Assembly: GCA_963923455.1 (NCBI GenBank) | Contig: CAWULT010000047.1 | Coordinates: 1-31,918, forward strand | Direction: 5' to 3' | Source of the DNA: CAWULT01 sp963923455 | GTDB taxonomy: Bacteria; Acidobacteriota; Vicinamibacteria; Vicinamibacterales; UBA2999 | Length of the DNA stretch: 31,918 nt | Shown here: positions 7,552 to 16,561 of the stretch, in pieces | Layout of the letters: each line of letters begins with the position of its first letter | Position numbering within the stretch: position 1 is the first letter of the stretch | Notes under the pieces: generated by a model | The model's input: only the letters and a program-made list of their open reading frames with translations | Told to the model about the DNA's origin: nothing | The model's database searches: none | Translations under genes and position numbers: made by a program

Positions 7552-8838
7552 ATGTATCTGTCCAGGAAGCACATCTCCAGGCGTGCGGTGCTGAAGGGCG
7601 TGGGCGCCACGATCGCGCTGCCGCTCATCGACGCGATGAATCCCGCGGCGACGGTGTTCGCCAAGACGCCCGCCGGCGCGCCCGCCACGCGGCTCGCCTT
7701 CGTCGGCTTTCCGCACGGCGCGGTGATGACGCAGTGGTCGCCCGCGCAGACCGGCGCGAACTTCGACATGTCGCCGATCCTGGCGCCGCTCACGCCGCTC
7801 CGCCAGCACCTGACCATCGTCTCGGGCCTGCGGAACAAGCAGGGCGAGACACCCGAGCCCCACGGCTTCATCGAGCAGACGTGGCTGAGCTGCGTCAAGC
7901 CGTGGGACCACGCCCTGGCCGGCCCCGACGCCGGCGTCACCGCCGACCAGCTGGCCGTGCGCCACATCGGCCAGGACACGCGGCTGCCGTCGCTCGAGTT
8001 GACGACCGCCCAGACCGGGGCGCGGCTCTCGTGGCGCACGCCGACGCAGTCGCTGCCGCAGGAGATCAACCCGCGCGCGGTGTTCCAGAAGCTGTTCGGC
8101 CAGGGCGATACGGACAAGGAGCGTGCGGCCATCCTGGCCGAGACGGGGAGCATCCTCGATCGCGTGAAGGAGCAGGCTGCGCGGCTGCAGTCGAGCCTCG
8201 GCGTCAAGGACCGGGTGGTCGTCGGCGACTACCTCGACTCGGTGCGCGAGATCGAGCGGCGCGTGCAGATGGCGGCCAAACAGAGCGACGAGTCGCTGGA
8301 GATTCCCGACGCCCCCGTGGGCGTGCCCAACGACATCAGTGAGCACTTCAAGCTGATGTTCGACCTGATGGCGCTGGCGTTCCAGGCGGACATCACGCGG
8401 ATCATCACCTTCTCGATGGACCGCGAAGCGAGCATGCGGACCTACACGAACCTCGGCATCGCCGAGGCGTTCCATCCGCTGTCGCACCACGGCAACAACC
8501 CGGAGAAGCTGGTCAAGCTGGCGCAGATCCAGCGGTACCACACCGAGATGTTCGCCCGCTTCGTCGAGCGGCTGTCGAAGGCCGAGGAGGCTGGCGGCTC
8601 CGTGCTGGATCACACGACGATCCTGTACGGCAGCAACATGAGCAACAGCGACAAGCACAACAACGATCCGCTGCCGGCGGCGATCGTCGGCCACGCGCAC
8701 GGCCGCATCAAGGGCGGCAAGCACGTGAAGTACCCGCAGGACACGCGGTTCGCCGACCTGCTGCTGACGCTGTTCGAACGCAACAACATCCCCGTCGAGA
8801 AGATCGGCGACAGCGGCGGCACGCTGTCCGAGGTGTAG
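7552..8838 (+). CDS. DUF1552 domain-containing protein, Tat-exported
   Basis: A 428-residue DUF1552 protein. The Tat motif SRRAVLKG is at residues 9-16, followed by a hydrophobic segment and the start of the mature domain (TRLAFVGFPHGAVMTQW). Other family-typical stretches are SGLRNKQGETPEPHG, FDLMALAFQADITRIITF, HPLSHHGNNPEKL, LYGSNMSNSDKHNNDPLP and GHAHGRIKGGKH. The family is related to DUF1501 and sulfatase/phosphatase-like folds, but no activity is proven. ATG 7552 has GGAGAG 6 nt upstream. It almost always accompanies a DUF1592 gene, as here, suggesting that the two form one extracytoplasmic complex or pathway; that is established as genome context, not biochemistry. Confidence 0.9.
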   Translation: MYLSRKHISRRAVLKGVGATIALPLIDAMNPAATVFAKTPAGAPATRLAFVGFPHGAVMTQWSPAQTGANFDMSPILAPLTPLRQHLTIVSGLRNKQGETPEPHGFIEQTWLSCVKPWDHALAGPDAGVTADQLAVRHIGQDTRLPSLELTTAQTGARLSWRTPTQSLPQEINPRAVFQKLFGQGDTDKERAAILAETGSILDRVKEQAARLQSSLGVKDRVVVGDYLDSVREIERRVQMAAKQSDESLEIPDAPVGVPNDISEHFKLMFDLMALAFQADITRIITFSMDREASMRTYTNLGIAEAFHPLSHHGNNPEKLVKLAQIQRYHTEMFARFVERLSKAEEAGGSVLDHTTILYGSNMSNSDKHNNDPLPAAIVGHAHGRIKGGKHVKYPQDTRFADLLLTLFERNNIPVEKIGDSGGTLSEV

Positions 8839-8839
8839 G

Positions 8840-10627
8840 GTGGGAATGCGCGGCGTGCTCGCGGCGGTCCGCCGGCTCATGCGGCCGATGTGGATGAGAG
8901 TGCTCGGTGGGCCGTGGGCGACGGCCGCGGCGGTGGCGCTGTGCGTGAGCGTGCCCGTCGGCGCCCAGACGGCCCGGTCCGCGCCTGCCGGCCCCGTTGC
9001 GGCAGCCAAGCCGCGCACGGCAGCCGCGCCCGCGGCCCGCGTCGCCAAGCCAGCCGCGGCTGAGACCGCCCGTCAGACTCAGGACGCGCGCCTCGTCGAG
9101 GCCGCCGAACGCGGTGATCGCACCGCCGTGCTGCGGCTGCTCGCGGCCGGCGCCAACCCCAACGGACCCGGTCCGGACGGCACGACGGCCGTCATGTGGG
9201 CCGCCGCCAACGACGACGTCGAGCTGGTGCGGGCGCTGATTCGGGCCGGCGCCAACGTCAAGGCGACGAACCGGTTCGGCACGTCGGCGCTGGCCGAGGC
9301 CGCCATCCTCGGCGCCGCGCCGATCATCGACGCGTTGCTCAAGGCCGGTGCGGACGCGAACAGCCGCAACCCGGAGGGGGAGACCCCGCTGATGGCCGCC
9401 GCTCGCAGCGGGAAGGTCGATGCCGCCCGGGTGCTGCTCGAGGCCGGCGCCGACGTCAACGCGACGGAGCAGTGGGGCGGGCAGACCGCGCTGATGTGGG
9501 CGGCCGCCCAGGGCCAGGCCGAGATGGTGCGGTTCCTCGCCTCGAAGGGCGCCGACGTCAACGCCCGCGGCGTCATCCGGCAGTGGGAGCGCAAGGTGCT
9601 CACCGAGCCGCGTCCGAAGGACCTGAACAAGGGCGGCTTCACCCCGCTTCTGTACGCGGCGCGTGAGGACTGCCTGGCCTGCGTCCGGCACCTCGTGGCG
9701 GCGGGGGCTGACCTGGACCTCGAAGACCCCGAACGCATCACGCCGCTCAACATGGCGCTCCTGAACCTGCACTTCGAGGTGGCCGCCTACCTCGTGCAGG
9801 CCGGCGCCGACGTGAACAAGTGGGACTTCTTCGGCCGCTCACCCCTCTACATGGCCGCCGACGTCAGCACGCTGCCGATGAAGGGCAACGGCGCGATGGC
9901 GGTGCTGCCGAGCGAGGACACGGTGACGGCGCTCGACGTCGCGACGATGCTGCTCGAGAGAGGCGCCGACCCGAACCTCCGCCTGAAGCGCCGGCCGCCG
10001 TATCGCGACGTGCCGCAGGACCGCGGCGGCGACACCATCCTCACGCAGGGCGCCACGGCGCTGCTGCGCGCGGCGCGCGCCGGTGACGCGCCGTTCGTCG
10101 CCCTGCTGCTGAAGCACAAGGCGCTCGTCGACCTGCCGAGCAAGGAAGGCGTGACGCCGCTGATGGCCGCGGCGGGCGTCGAATTCGGCACCCGCGTCAC
10201 GCGCGGCCGCAACCGCACCACCGAGGGCGTGCTGAAGACGATGGCACTGCTGCTCGAATCCGGTGCCGACATCAATGCCCGCATGGTCACCGAACCCAGG
10301 CCCGTGCTGCCGGAAGGGGCATCGCAGGCCGCGGCGTATGCGATCAATCTGCGTGGGCGCCCCAGCCAGATCCCGAGCCCGTCCGCCGTGCCGGACCAGA
10401 CGGCGCTGCACGGCGCCGCCGAGCGCGGCCTGACGCCGATCGTCAAGTTCCTGGCCGAGCACGGCGCGGACCTGCAGGCCAAGGACGCCAGCGGCCGCAC
10501 GGCCCTCGACCTTGCCAGGGGCGTCGGCGTGCGGGGCGTCCGCCAGGCACAGGGAGAGCCGTTCCCCGAAACGGCGGCGCTGCTCGAGTCGCTGATGGCC
10601 GCGAAGGGGCTTCCCGCCACGCGATAA
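8840..10627 (+). CDS. Secreted ankyrin-repeat protein
   Basis: A 595-residue protein with a signal peptide (hydrophobic core before VSVPVGAQT) and about ten ankyrin repeats from residue 75 to the end. Examples are GTTAVMWAAANDDVELVRAL, GETPLMAAARSGKVDAARVL and TALHGAAERGLTPIVKFLAE. Two repeats are split by insertions (about residues 245-265 and 380-410). Ankyrin repeats bind proteins; a periplasmic scaffold or inhibitor role is a guess. The start is uncertain: GTG 8840 lies one base after the DUF1552 stop, while ATG 8846, 8879, 8888 and 8894 are in the same frame and the last ones give a more usual signal peptide. It is the last gene of the MBL-DUF1592-DUF1552 operon, and this three-gene order recurs in acidobacteria. 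Confidence 0.85.
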   Translation: MGMRGVLAAVRRLMRPMWMRVLGGPWATAAAVALCVSVPVGAQTARSAPAGPVAAAKPRTAAAPAARVAKPAAAETARQTQDARLVEAAERGDRTAVLRLLAAGANPNGPGPDGTTAVMWAAANDDVELVRALIRAGANVKATNRFGTSALAEAAILGAAPIIDALLKAGADANSRNPEGETPLMAAARSGKVDAARVLLEAGADVNATEQWGGQTALMWAAAQGQAEMVRFLASKGADVNARGVIRQWERKVLTEPRPKDLNKGGFTPLLYAAREDCLACVRHLVAAGADLDLEDPERITPLNMALLNLHFEVAAYLVQAGADVNKWDFFGRSPLYMAADVSTLPMKGNGAMAVLPSEDTVTALDVATMLLERGADPNLRLKRRPPYRDVPQDRGGDTILTQGATALLRAARAGDAPFVALLLKHKALVDLPSKEGVTPLMAAAGVEFGTRVTRGRNRTTEGVLKTMALLLESGADINARMVTEPRPVLPEGASQAAAYAINLRGRPSQIPSPSAVPDQTALHGAAERGLTPIVKFLAEHGADLQAKDASGRTALDLARGVGVRGVRQAQGEPFPETAALLESLMAAKGLPATR

Positions 10628-10681
10628 CGTGGGCCGGAGGCCCGCCGGTCCTCCGCGCTTCGGCACGGTCGCCGCGTGACG

Positions 10682-10687
10682 TAAGAT
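10682..10687 (+). promoter_or_regulatory. Candidate -10 box for the two-domain cupin gene
   Basis: TAAGAT, 96 nt before the cupin ATG, in the 156-bp gap after the ankyrin gene. No strong -35 is apparent. The implied leader of about 90 nt contains no structure that I can assign. Confidence 0.3.
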
Positions 10688-10783
10688 CACAGTTCTGCCG
10701 TCTGCTGAGGGGTGCCGGGAAGGTCCAGGCCGGGCACGACGGACCGCGGCTGCGCGCAGGCGCCAGCCGCGACGGAGACACGC

Positions 10784-11611
10784 ATGATCACGGTGATCGA
10801 CATCGCGAGCAAGACCAAGGTTCAGGTCCCTGAAGGGACCGTACGCGACGTGCTGAGCCCGTCGCAGGACGGCACGCGCGTCCGTGTGGCCGTGGCGGAG
10901 GTGAACCCCGGCCGGACCTTTCGGCCCGGCGAGGACGATCGGACCCGGGTGGTCTACATCCTCGAGGGCAACGGCGCGACCGTCACGCTGACCACCGCCG
11001 GTGAGTCGACTGAGCGGGCAACCGGGCGCCGCACCGGCGTCTACCTCGAGCCCGGCGAACAGGCCGCGGTGACGGCTGGATCCGAGCCGCTGACGCTGCT
11101 CGTCGTGACGGTGCCGAAGCACATCGGCCGCGCCGCGGCCGGCACGCCGTCCGGCTATCTGTTCTCCGAGGTGGAATTGCGCTCGCTCGTCGACGAAAAG
11201 CAGTTCCGCGAGCGCACCTTCTGGGTGAACACCGAAACGGGCCTGTCGGACTCGTGGGATCTGCAGCTCGGCCGGATGCAGTACGCGCCGAAGGCGCATT
11301 CACCGCGGCACGTGCACCATCCGTCGAAGACGAGCACGGTGACGCCGGAGCACTTCTACCTGATCGAGCAGGGGACCGGCGAGGTGAAGTTCGACGGCGG
11401 TTCGCTGCCGGTCGGGCCCGGCAGCCTGGTCCTGATTCCGGCCGGCGAGTGGCACCAGCTCGTGGCCTCCGAGACCGGCTTCGACTACATCGAGTTCCAG
11501 GCGCCGTTCGACTTCGCCACCACGATGGACCACGATCCGCTGGGCAAGAACTGGTACATCAAGGGCACCGACGACGGGACCGGCAAGCCCCGGCAGTGGG
11601 TGCAGAGCTGA
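10784..11611 (+). CDS. Two-domain cupin protein
   Basis: A 275-residue cytoplasmic bicupin. The N-terminal cupin spans about residues 25-110 (PGRTFRPGEDDRTRVVYILEG, with few His, so perhaps not metal binding). The C-terminal cupin from about 160 to 250 has the metal motif: H172, H176, H178/H179, the Glu in TPEHFYLIEQGTG, and the late His in PAGEWHQL. The ATG at 10784 follows GGAG at about 7 nt. No signal peptide is seen. Bicupins include dioxygenases, isomerases and germin-like enzymes, and the sequence does not decide among them. It stands alone, convergent with dctA, separated by a strong hairpin. Confidence 0.8.
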   Translation: MITVIDIASKTKVQVPEGTVRDVLSPSQDGTRVRVAVAEVNPGRTFRPGEDDRTRVVYILEGNGATVTLTTAGESTERATGRRTGVYLEPGEQAAVTAGSEPLTLLVVTVPKHIGRAAAGTPSGYLFSEVELRSLVDEKQFRERTFWVNTETGLSDSWDLQLGRMQYAPKAHSPRHVHHPSKTSTVTPEHFYLIEQGTGEVKFDGGSLPVGPGSLVLIPAGEWHQLVASETGFDYIEFQAPFDFATTMDHDPLGKNWYIKGTDDGTGKPRQWVQS

Positions 11612-11655
11612 GCGTCCACCCGGACGCGTCGACGATCCCAGTTCGCTGACGGACC

Positions 11656-11682
11656 ACGGCATGGGCGCCACGCCCATGCCGT
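11656..11682. terminator. 12-bp hairpin between cupin and dctA
   Basis: ACGGCATGGGCG (11656-11667) pairs perfectly with CGCCCATGCCGT (11671-11682) around a CCA loop. On the plus strand it is followed by TTCGCGTTGT, a weak T-rich tail. It lies between two convergent genes and probably serves both. Confidence 0.65.
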
Positions 11683-11719
11683 TCGCGTTGTACGGGCGCT
11701 CCGCCCGGGCGTCAACCCG

Positions 11720-12988
11720 CTATCGGGTGTCGGGGGCACGCCCTCCGAGCTCGCGTGCGAGAGCGTGGCGGTCCAGTTCGTTCTCCCAGCGTGAGACCAC
11801 GACGGTTGCCACTCCGTTGCCGATGAAATTCGTGATGGACCGCGCCTCCGACATGAAGCGGTCCACGCCGAGGATCAGCGTCAGGCCGGCCACCGGGATG
11901 GACGGCACGACGGCCAGCGTCGCCGCGAGCGTGATGAACCCCGCGCCGGTCACACCCGACGCGCCCTTCGAGGTCAGCATCGCCACCGCGAGCAGGGTCA
12001 GCTCCTGCCGCAGCGTCAGCTCGATGTCGAGCGCCTGCGCGACGAACAGGGAGGCCATCGTCAGGTAGATGTTGGTGCCGTCCAGGTTGAAGGAGTAGCC
12101 GGCCGGGACCACGAGCCCCACGACCGACCGGGAGCAGCCGAGCCGCTCGAGCTTCTGCATCAGCGGCACGAGCGCCGATTCCGACGACGACGTGCCGAGC
12201 ACCGTCAGCAGCTCGTCCTTGATGTAGGCGATGAACCGGAGGATGCTGAAGCCCGACAGCCAGCCGATCGTGCCGAGCACGACGAGGACGAAGAGCAGGC
12301 ACGTCAGGTAGAAGCTGCCCATCAGCGCCACGAGCGGCGTCAGCGCTCCGACGCCGTAACGGCCGATCGTGAAGGCCATCGCGCCGCCCGCCCCGATGGG
12401 CGCCAGCTTCATCAGGGCGCCCATCATCGTGAAGAAGACGTGCGACGACGTCTCGATGAACTGGTGCACGGGGCGTCCGGTCTCGCCCATGTGGGTGAGG
12501 GCGTAGCCGAACAGGATCGCGACGAACAGCACCTGCAGCAGATCGCCCGAGCGGGTGAACGCGTCGAAGAACGTCGCCGGGATGATGTGCAGGATGAAGT
12601 CGGTCGTGGTCTCGGCGGCGGCCACCTTCGCGTAGCTGGCCACGGCGCTCGCGTCGAGGGTCGCGGGGTCGACGTCGAACCCCGCCCCGGGCCGCACCAC
12701 GTTGGCGACCACCAGCCCGATCGCCAAGGCGATCGTCGAGACCACCTCGAAGTAGACGAGTGCCTTCGCGCCGACGCGCCCCACCTTCTTCATGCCGCCC
12801 GCGCCCGCGATGCCCAGGACGACGGTGCAGAAGATCACCGGGCTGATCAGCATCTTGACGAGGGCGATGAAGCCGTCGCCGAGGGGCTTGAGCTTCACGG
12901 CGGTGTCGGGGACGGCGTATCCGAGCACGCCTCCGAGCAGGATGGCCAGGAGGACCCAGAAGTACAAGCGGCTGGCGAGACGCGGCAT
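11720..12988 (-). CDS. dctA: Sodium/proton:C4-dicarboxylate symporter (DctA-type)
   Basis: A 422-residue inner-membrane symporter of the dicarboxylate/amino acid:cation (SDF) family. The family signature is intact: the serine-rich TSSSESALVPLM re-entrant loop, LERLGCSRSVVGLVVPAGYS, FNLDGTNIYLTMASLFVAQA, and SKGASGVTGAGFITLAATL, followed by GVDRFMSEARSITNFIGN. These segments form the two hairpin loops and the substrate and cation site. The succession of hydrophobic helices fits eight transmembrane segments. Similarity is closest to the DctA/GltP branch; the exact substrate (succinate, malate, fumarate, aspartate) is inference. ATG 12988 begins right before the first helix; no Shine-Dalgarno is seen, but TACGAT ends 8 nt upstream, suggesting a leaderless message. 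It is divergent from the glycosyltransferase/FkbM gene. Confidence 0.9.
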   Translation of the reverse strand: MPRLASRLYFWVLLAILLGGVLGYAVPDTAVKLKPLGDGFIALVKMLISPVIFCTVVLGIAGAGGMKKVGRVGAKALVYFEVVSTIALAIGLVVANVVRPGAGFDVDPATLDASAVASYAKVAAAETTTDFILHIIPATFFDAFTRSGDLLQVLFVAILFGYALTHMGETGRPVHQFIETSSHVFFTMMGALMKLAPIGAGGAMAFTIGRYGVGALTPLVALMGSFYLTCLLFVLVVLGTIGWLSGFSILRFIAYIKDELLTVLGTSSSESALVPLMQKLERLGCSRSVVGLVVPAGYSFNLDGTNIYLTMASLFVAQALDIELTLRQELTLLAVAMLTSKGASGVTGAGFITLAATLAVVPSIPVAGLTLILGVDRFMSEARSITNFIGNGVATVVVSRWENELDRHALARELGGRAPDTR

Positions 12989-12996
12989 CGGCGGGC

Positions 12997-13002
12997 ATCG
13001 TA
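12997..13002 (-). promoter_or_regulatory. -10-like box just upstream of dctA
   Basis: TACGAT on the minus strand, ending 8 nt before the dctA ATG with no ribosome-binding site between. If it is the -10 box, transcription would start at or next to the start codon. Confidence 0.4.
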
Positions 13003-13050
13003 CACCGGCTTGCAATATTCGTGGCGACCGGTCAGGATGGAGGCCGGCCG

Positions 13051-15330
13051 ATGAAGTTCCTGCTCGTCTGCAAGCAGAAGAAGAACGTCGAGACCTTCCT
13101 CCGGACCATCCACAATCTCCTGGCGCGCGGTCACGCCGTCACCCTGGCCGTCCAGGAACGCAAGGCCGACGCGTACGTCGCGGAGGCCACGGCGGACTTC
13201 GACCCGTCGCGCTTCCGCGTGGCGCGGTGCCCCGCGCAGCGGTCCGACGCGTGGGCCGACGTCGCGCCCCTGCTCCGGAGCCTGGCCGACTGCGTGCAGT
13301 ACCAGCAGCCGTCGCTCCGAGGCGCGCAGAAGCTGCAGGCGCGGACCGTGCACAAGCTGCGGGAGGAACTGCGCCTGCCCGTGTCGGACGACCAGATGAC
13401 GGCCGTGCTGCGCGACGTCCCGCCGCGGCAGCTCGAGTCGCTCCGCGCGGTGCTGGACCTCGCCGAGCGGGCGCTGCCGCCGGATCCGCTGCTCGTGGAG
13501 TTCCTCCGCGCCGAGCAGCCCGACGTCCTGCTGCTCACGCCCCTCGTCCACTTCGGGTCCGCCCAGGCCGATCTCGTGGCTGCAGCACGTGCGCTCGCGC
13601 TGCCCGTCGGGATGCTGCTCTTCAGCTGGGACAACCTCAGCACGAAGGGGCGCATCCACCGGCAGCCCGACTGGATGTTCGTCTGGAACGAGCGCCAGCG
13701 CCGGGAAGCCGCGGCCCTGCACGGGTTTCCCGAGTCTCGCGTGGTCGTCGTGGGCGCGCCGCGGTTCGACGGGTTCTTCACGCTGCGCCACCGGATCGGG
13801 CGCGAGTCGTTCCACCGCCAGCTCGGGCTGGACCCGTCGCGCCAGACGCTGCTGTACGTGTGCTCGTCCGCGTTCGTGTCGGCGGGGGAGCGGCCCTTCG
13901 TCGAGCGGTGGCTGCACGCGATCCGGACGGCGCCGGACGACGCCCTGCGATCGTGCAACGTGATCGTCAGGCCTCATCCCGACATCGGCCTGCTCGGTGC
14001 CGACCAGCAGTACGACACCGTACGCTGGCCCGACGTCGACGGACTCCGGGGGCAGATGGCCCGGCCGTTCGGCGACTCGCGCGCCGTCGTGCTGTGGACC
14101 TCGGATCGCGCCTCGCAGGGGCTGTACGAGTGCCTCGGCCACAGCGCCGCCGTGGTCGGCCTGAACACGAGCGCCGAGCTCGAGTCCGCGATCGCCGGCC
14201 GGCCCGTGTACACGATCCTGGCGGACGAGGCAGACGCCGACGGCCAGCAGGGCACGCTGCACTTCCACTACCTGCTCGAGTCGCACGAGGGGTTCGTCCG
14301 CGAGGCGAAGGGGCTGGATGAGCACGTCTCGCAGCTGGCCGCCGAACTGGCATCGCCGACCGATGCCGCCCGCCTGACGCGATTCGTCGACGGGTTCCTG
14401 CGGCCCCTGGGCGACCAGCCGGTGTCGGACGTGCTGGCGGGGGCGCTGGAGCGGACCTTCGCGGCTCCGGGGCCGCACGCGAACGTGCGCGTCGCCGGGG
14501 ACCTCGAGGCCGGCATCCGGGAGCGCGACCTGCCAGGCGATGTCGGCGCAGGGCACGAGGCGCCGCCCGCCGAGGACGCGGTGCTGGTGGTGCCGGCGGA
14601 CGCGGGCGACGTCGTGCAGCTCGCGTTCCGGCGGGACGGGCCGGCGATTCGCGTGCGCGTGGCGGCGGGATCCGACGAGGACGCCTACCGGCTCGATCGG
14701 GCCGTGCTGCGGTGGATCTTCGACCGCGTGGCGATAGGCGGGGTGCTGTACGACGTGGGCGCCGGGCCCGGGCTGTACACGACGTTCGCCGCCAAGCACC
14801 GCGGCGCCGTCGTCGTGGCGTTCGAGCCCGGCTACGCCGCATACCACGCGCTCTGCGACACCGTGCTGCGGAACGGGTGCGACGGCGCGGTGATGCCCGT
14901 GCCGCTGGCCGTGGCCGACTTCGACGGGCTGGGCGGCCTGCGGTTTCCGCCGGGCCTCGCAGGCCAGCATCGGCACTCGCTGCGTCGCGAGGGCTGGGCC
15001 GTCAGGCGACCGGCCGGTGACGAGCGGCCGCTGGTGCAGTCCACCTGCGTGACGTCGCTCGACCGCGTGGTCCGGCAGTTCGAGCTGCCGGCGCCGACGC
15101 ACCTGCGGCTCGCCGAGTCGGCTGGCGCGCTGGAGGTGCTGCACGGTGCCGCCGGCGTGCTGGCGTCGCCGGTCCTGCGCTCGATCCTCCTGACGGTGCC
15201 CACGGCCGCGGTCGACGCGGTCGCCCGTGTCCTGGGGGCTGGATGGGGCGAGGTGTTCCGGAAGGACCTGCGGCGCGACCGGGCCCACGTGGCGTTCGAG
15301 CGGCGAGAGACCGCCGGCTCCCGGCAATGA
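13051..15330 (+). CDS. Glycosyltransferase-like / FkbM methyltransferase fusion protein
   Basis: A 759-residue two-part protein. Residues 1 to about 480 resemble GT-B or CDP-glycerol transferase-like proteins of surface polysaccharide synthesis: MKFLLVCKQKKN start, LLFSWDNLSTKGRIH (from about 189), PDWMFVWNERQRREA, VVVVGAPRFDGFF, then IVRPHPDIG and LWTSDRASQGLYECLGHSAA. A variable linker follows (about 480-545). Residues from about 545 form an FkbM-type SAM methyltransferase with the SAM-binding DVGAGPGLYTT (568-578) and FEPGYAAY. The later motif normally reading IDVEGxExxVL is LAESAGALEVLHGA, so it is degenerate. ATG 13051 follows GGAGG at about 8 nt. A role in surface glycan assembly is likely; donor and acceptor unknown. 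No glycan cluster surrounds it, and it converges on metK. Confidence 0.72.
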   Translation: MKFLLVCKQKKNVETFLRTIHNLLARGHAVTLAVQERKADAYVAEATADFDPSRFRVARCPAQRSDAWADVAPLLRSLADCVQYQQPSLRGAQKLQARTVHKLREELRLPVSDDQMTAVLRDVPPRQLESLRAVLDLAERALPPDPLLVEFLRAEQPDVLLLTPLVHFGSAQADLVAAARALALPVGMLLFSWDNLSTKGRIHRQPDWMFVWNERQRREAAALHGFPESRVVVVGAPRFDGFFTLRHRIGRESFHRQLGLDPSRQTLLYVCSSAFVSAGERPFVERWLHAIRTAPDDALRSCNVIVRPHPDIGLLGADQQYDTVRWPDVDGLRGQMARPFGDSRAVVLWTSDRASQGLYECLGHSAAVVGLNTSAELESAIAGRPVYTILADEADADGQQGTLHFHYLLESHEGFVREAKGLDEHVSQLAAELASPTDAARLTRFVDGFLRPLGDQPVSDVLAGALERTFAAPGPHANVRVAGDLEAGIRERDLPGDVGAGHEAPPAEDAVLVVPADAGDVVQLAFRRDGPAIRVRVAAGSDEDAYRLDRAVLRWIFDRVAIGGVLYDVGAGPGLYTTFAAKHRGAVVVAFEPGYAAYHALCDTVLRNGCDGAVMPVPLAVADFDGLGGLRFPPGLAGQHRHSLRREGWAVRRPAGDERPLVQSTCVTSLDRVVRQFELPAPTHLRLAESAGALEVLHGAAGVLASPVLRSILLTVPTAAVDAVARVLGAGWGEVFRKDLRRDRAHVAFERRETAGSRQ

Positions 15331-15366
15331 AAAAGGCCCCGACGCGCGTCGCGCGCCGGGGCCTTC
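15330..15366 (-). terminator. Rho-independent terminator of metK
   Basis: AAGGCCCCG (15333-15341) pairs with CGGGGCCTT (15357-15365), and the inner GCGC-rich bases extend the stem. Read on the minus strand, the hairpin is followed by a run of five T (15334-15330), 22 nt after the metK stop. It immediately follows the convergent fusion gene and may also stop that transcript. Confidence 0.85.
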
Positions 15367-15387
15367 GATCGTGCCGATCCTGATCGG

Positions 15388-16557
15388 CTAGATGGCCTTC
15401 AGCAGGGCCGCGACCTTGTTGGTCTGTTCCCAGGTGAGGTCCTTGTCGTTTTTCCCGAAGTGGCCGTAGTTGGTCGTCTTCGAGTAGATCGGGCGCAGCA
15501 GGTTCAGCTGCGACACGATGTCGGCCGGCTGGAAGCTGAACACGCGGTTGATCGCGCGGATGATCTTCGCCTCGTCCACGGTGGCCGTGCCGAACGTGTC
15601 GACGTGGACGCTGACCGGATCCGGGTGACCGATCGCGTAGGCGAACTGGACCTCGCAACGCGCGGCCAGCTTCGCGGCCACGACGTTCTTGGCCACCCAG
15701 CGGCCCATGTACGCGGCGCTGCGGTCGACCTTCGAGGGATCCTTGCCCGAGAACGCGCCACCGCCGTGACGGCCCATGCCGCCGTAGGTGTCGACGATGA
15801 TCTTGCGGCCGGTGAGGCCGCTGTCACCCTGCGGGCCACCGACCACGAAACGGCCGGTCGGGTTGATCAGGAACTCGGTCTGCGGGCCGAGCATCTTGGC
15901 CGGCAACACCTTCTTGATCACGTTCTCGATGCAGAACTTCTCGATCTCGCCGTGCGAGACGCTCTCGGTGTGCTGGGTCGAGATGACGACGTTGGCGATG
16001 CTGACCGGCTTGCCGTTCTCGTACACCACCGACACCTGCGACTTGGCGTCGGGGCGGAGCCACTCGACCTTGCCGCTCTTGCGGATCTTGGTCAGCTCGC
16101 GGCCCAGGCGGTGCGCGTACATGATCGGCGCGGGCATCAGCTCCGGCGTCTCGTTGGCGGCGTAGCCGAACATCAGGCCCTGGTCGCCCGCGCCCTGCTT
16201 GGCGGTCTTCTTGCCGACGGCCTTCTTCGCGTCGACGCCCTGGGAGATGTCGGGCGACTGCGTCGTCACGAGGACGTTCACGAACACCTTGTCGGCGTGG
16301 AAGACGTCGTCGTCGTTGACGTAGCCAATGCCACGGATGGCCTCGCGCGCGAGCTTGACGTAGTCGAGCTTCGCTCTCGTCGTGATCTCACCGCCGATGA
16401 CGACGACGTTCGACTTCACGAACGTCTCGCACGCGACGCGGCTGTACTTGTCCTGCGCGAGGCACGCATCCAGGACGGCATCGGAGATCGTGTCGGCGAC
16501 CTTGTCCGGATGGCCCTCGCCGACGGACTCCGAGGAGAAAATGTATCGGTTGCTCAT
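15388..16557 (-). CDS. metK: S-adenosylmethionine synthetase
   Basis: A 389-residue methionine adenosyltransferase, which makes SAM from methionine and ATP in the cytoplasm. All family signatures are present: SESVGEGHPDK near the N-terminus (H16 and D18 in the active site), GAGDQGLMFGYA (the classic hexapeptide) and the glycine-rich HGGGAFSGKDPSKVDRS (about 260-275). Length is normal (about 385-400). The ATG at 16557 has GGAG 4 nt upstream. The gene has its own promoter (16677-16706) and a leader of about 110 nt that folds like a SAM-II aptamer, implying feedback control by its product, and a terminator directly downstream, so it is probably monocistronic. Confidence 0.97.
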   Translation of the reverse strand: MSNRYIFSSESVGEGHPDKVADTISDAVLDACLAQDKYSRVACETFVKSNVVVIGGEITTRAKLDYVKLAREAIRGIGYVNDDDVFHADKVFVNVLVTTQSPDISQGVDAKKAVGKKTAKQGAGDQGLMFGYAANETPELMPAPIMYAHRLGRELTKIRKSGKVEWLRPDAKSQVSVVYENGKPVSIANVVISTQHTESVSHGEIEKFCIENVIKKVLPAKMLGPQTEFLINPTGRFVVGGPQGDSGLTGRKIIVDTYGGMGRHGGGAFSGKDPSKVDRSAAYMGRWVAKNVVAAKLAARCEVQFAYAIGHPDPVSVHVDTFGTATVDEAKIIRAINRVFSFQPADIVSQLNLLRPIYSKTTNYGHFGKNDKDLTWEQTNKVAALLKAI

Positions 16558-16561
16558 AACA

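Noticed and set aside
8840..10627. Ankyrin gene as a transfer from a eukaryote
   Set aside because: Ankyrin proteins next to DUF1592/DUF1552 genes are common in acidobacteria, and composition matches the neighbours.
12895..15327. Minus-strand open frame of about 800 codons opposite the glycosyltransferase/FkbM gene
   Set aside because: No motifs, composition typical of antisense GC-rich frames, and it runs into dctA. Similar shadows at 2976-5366, 5412-7511 and 23211-25529 were rejected for the same reason.
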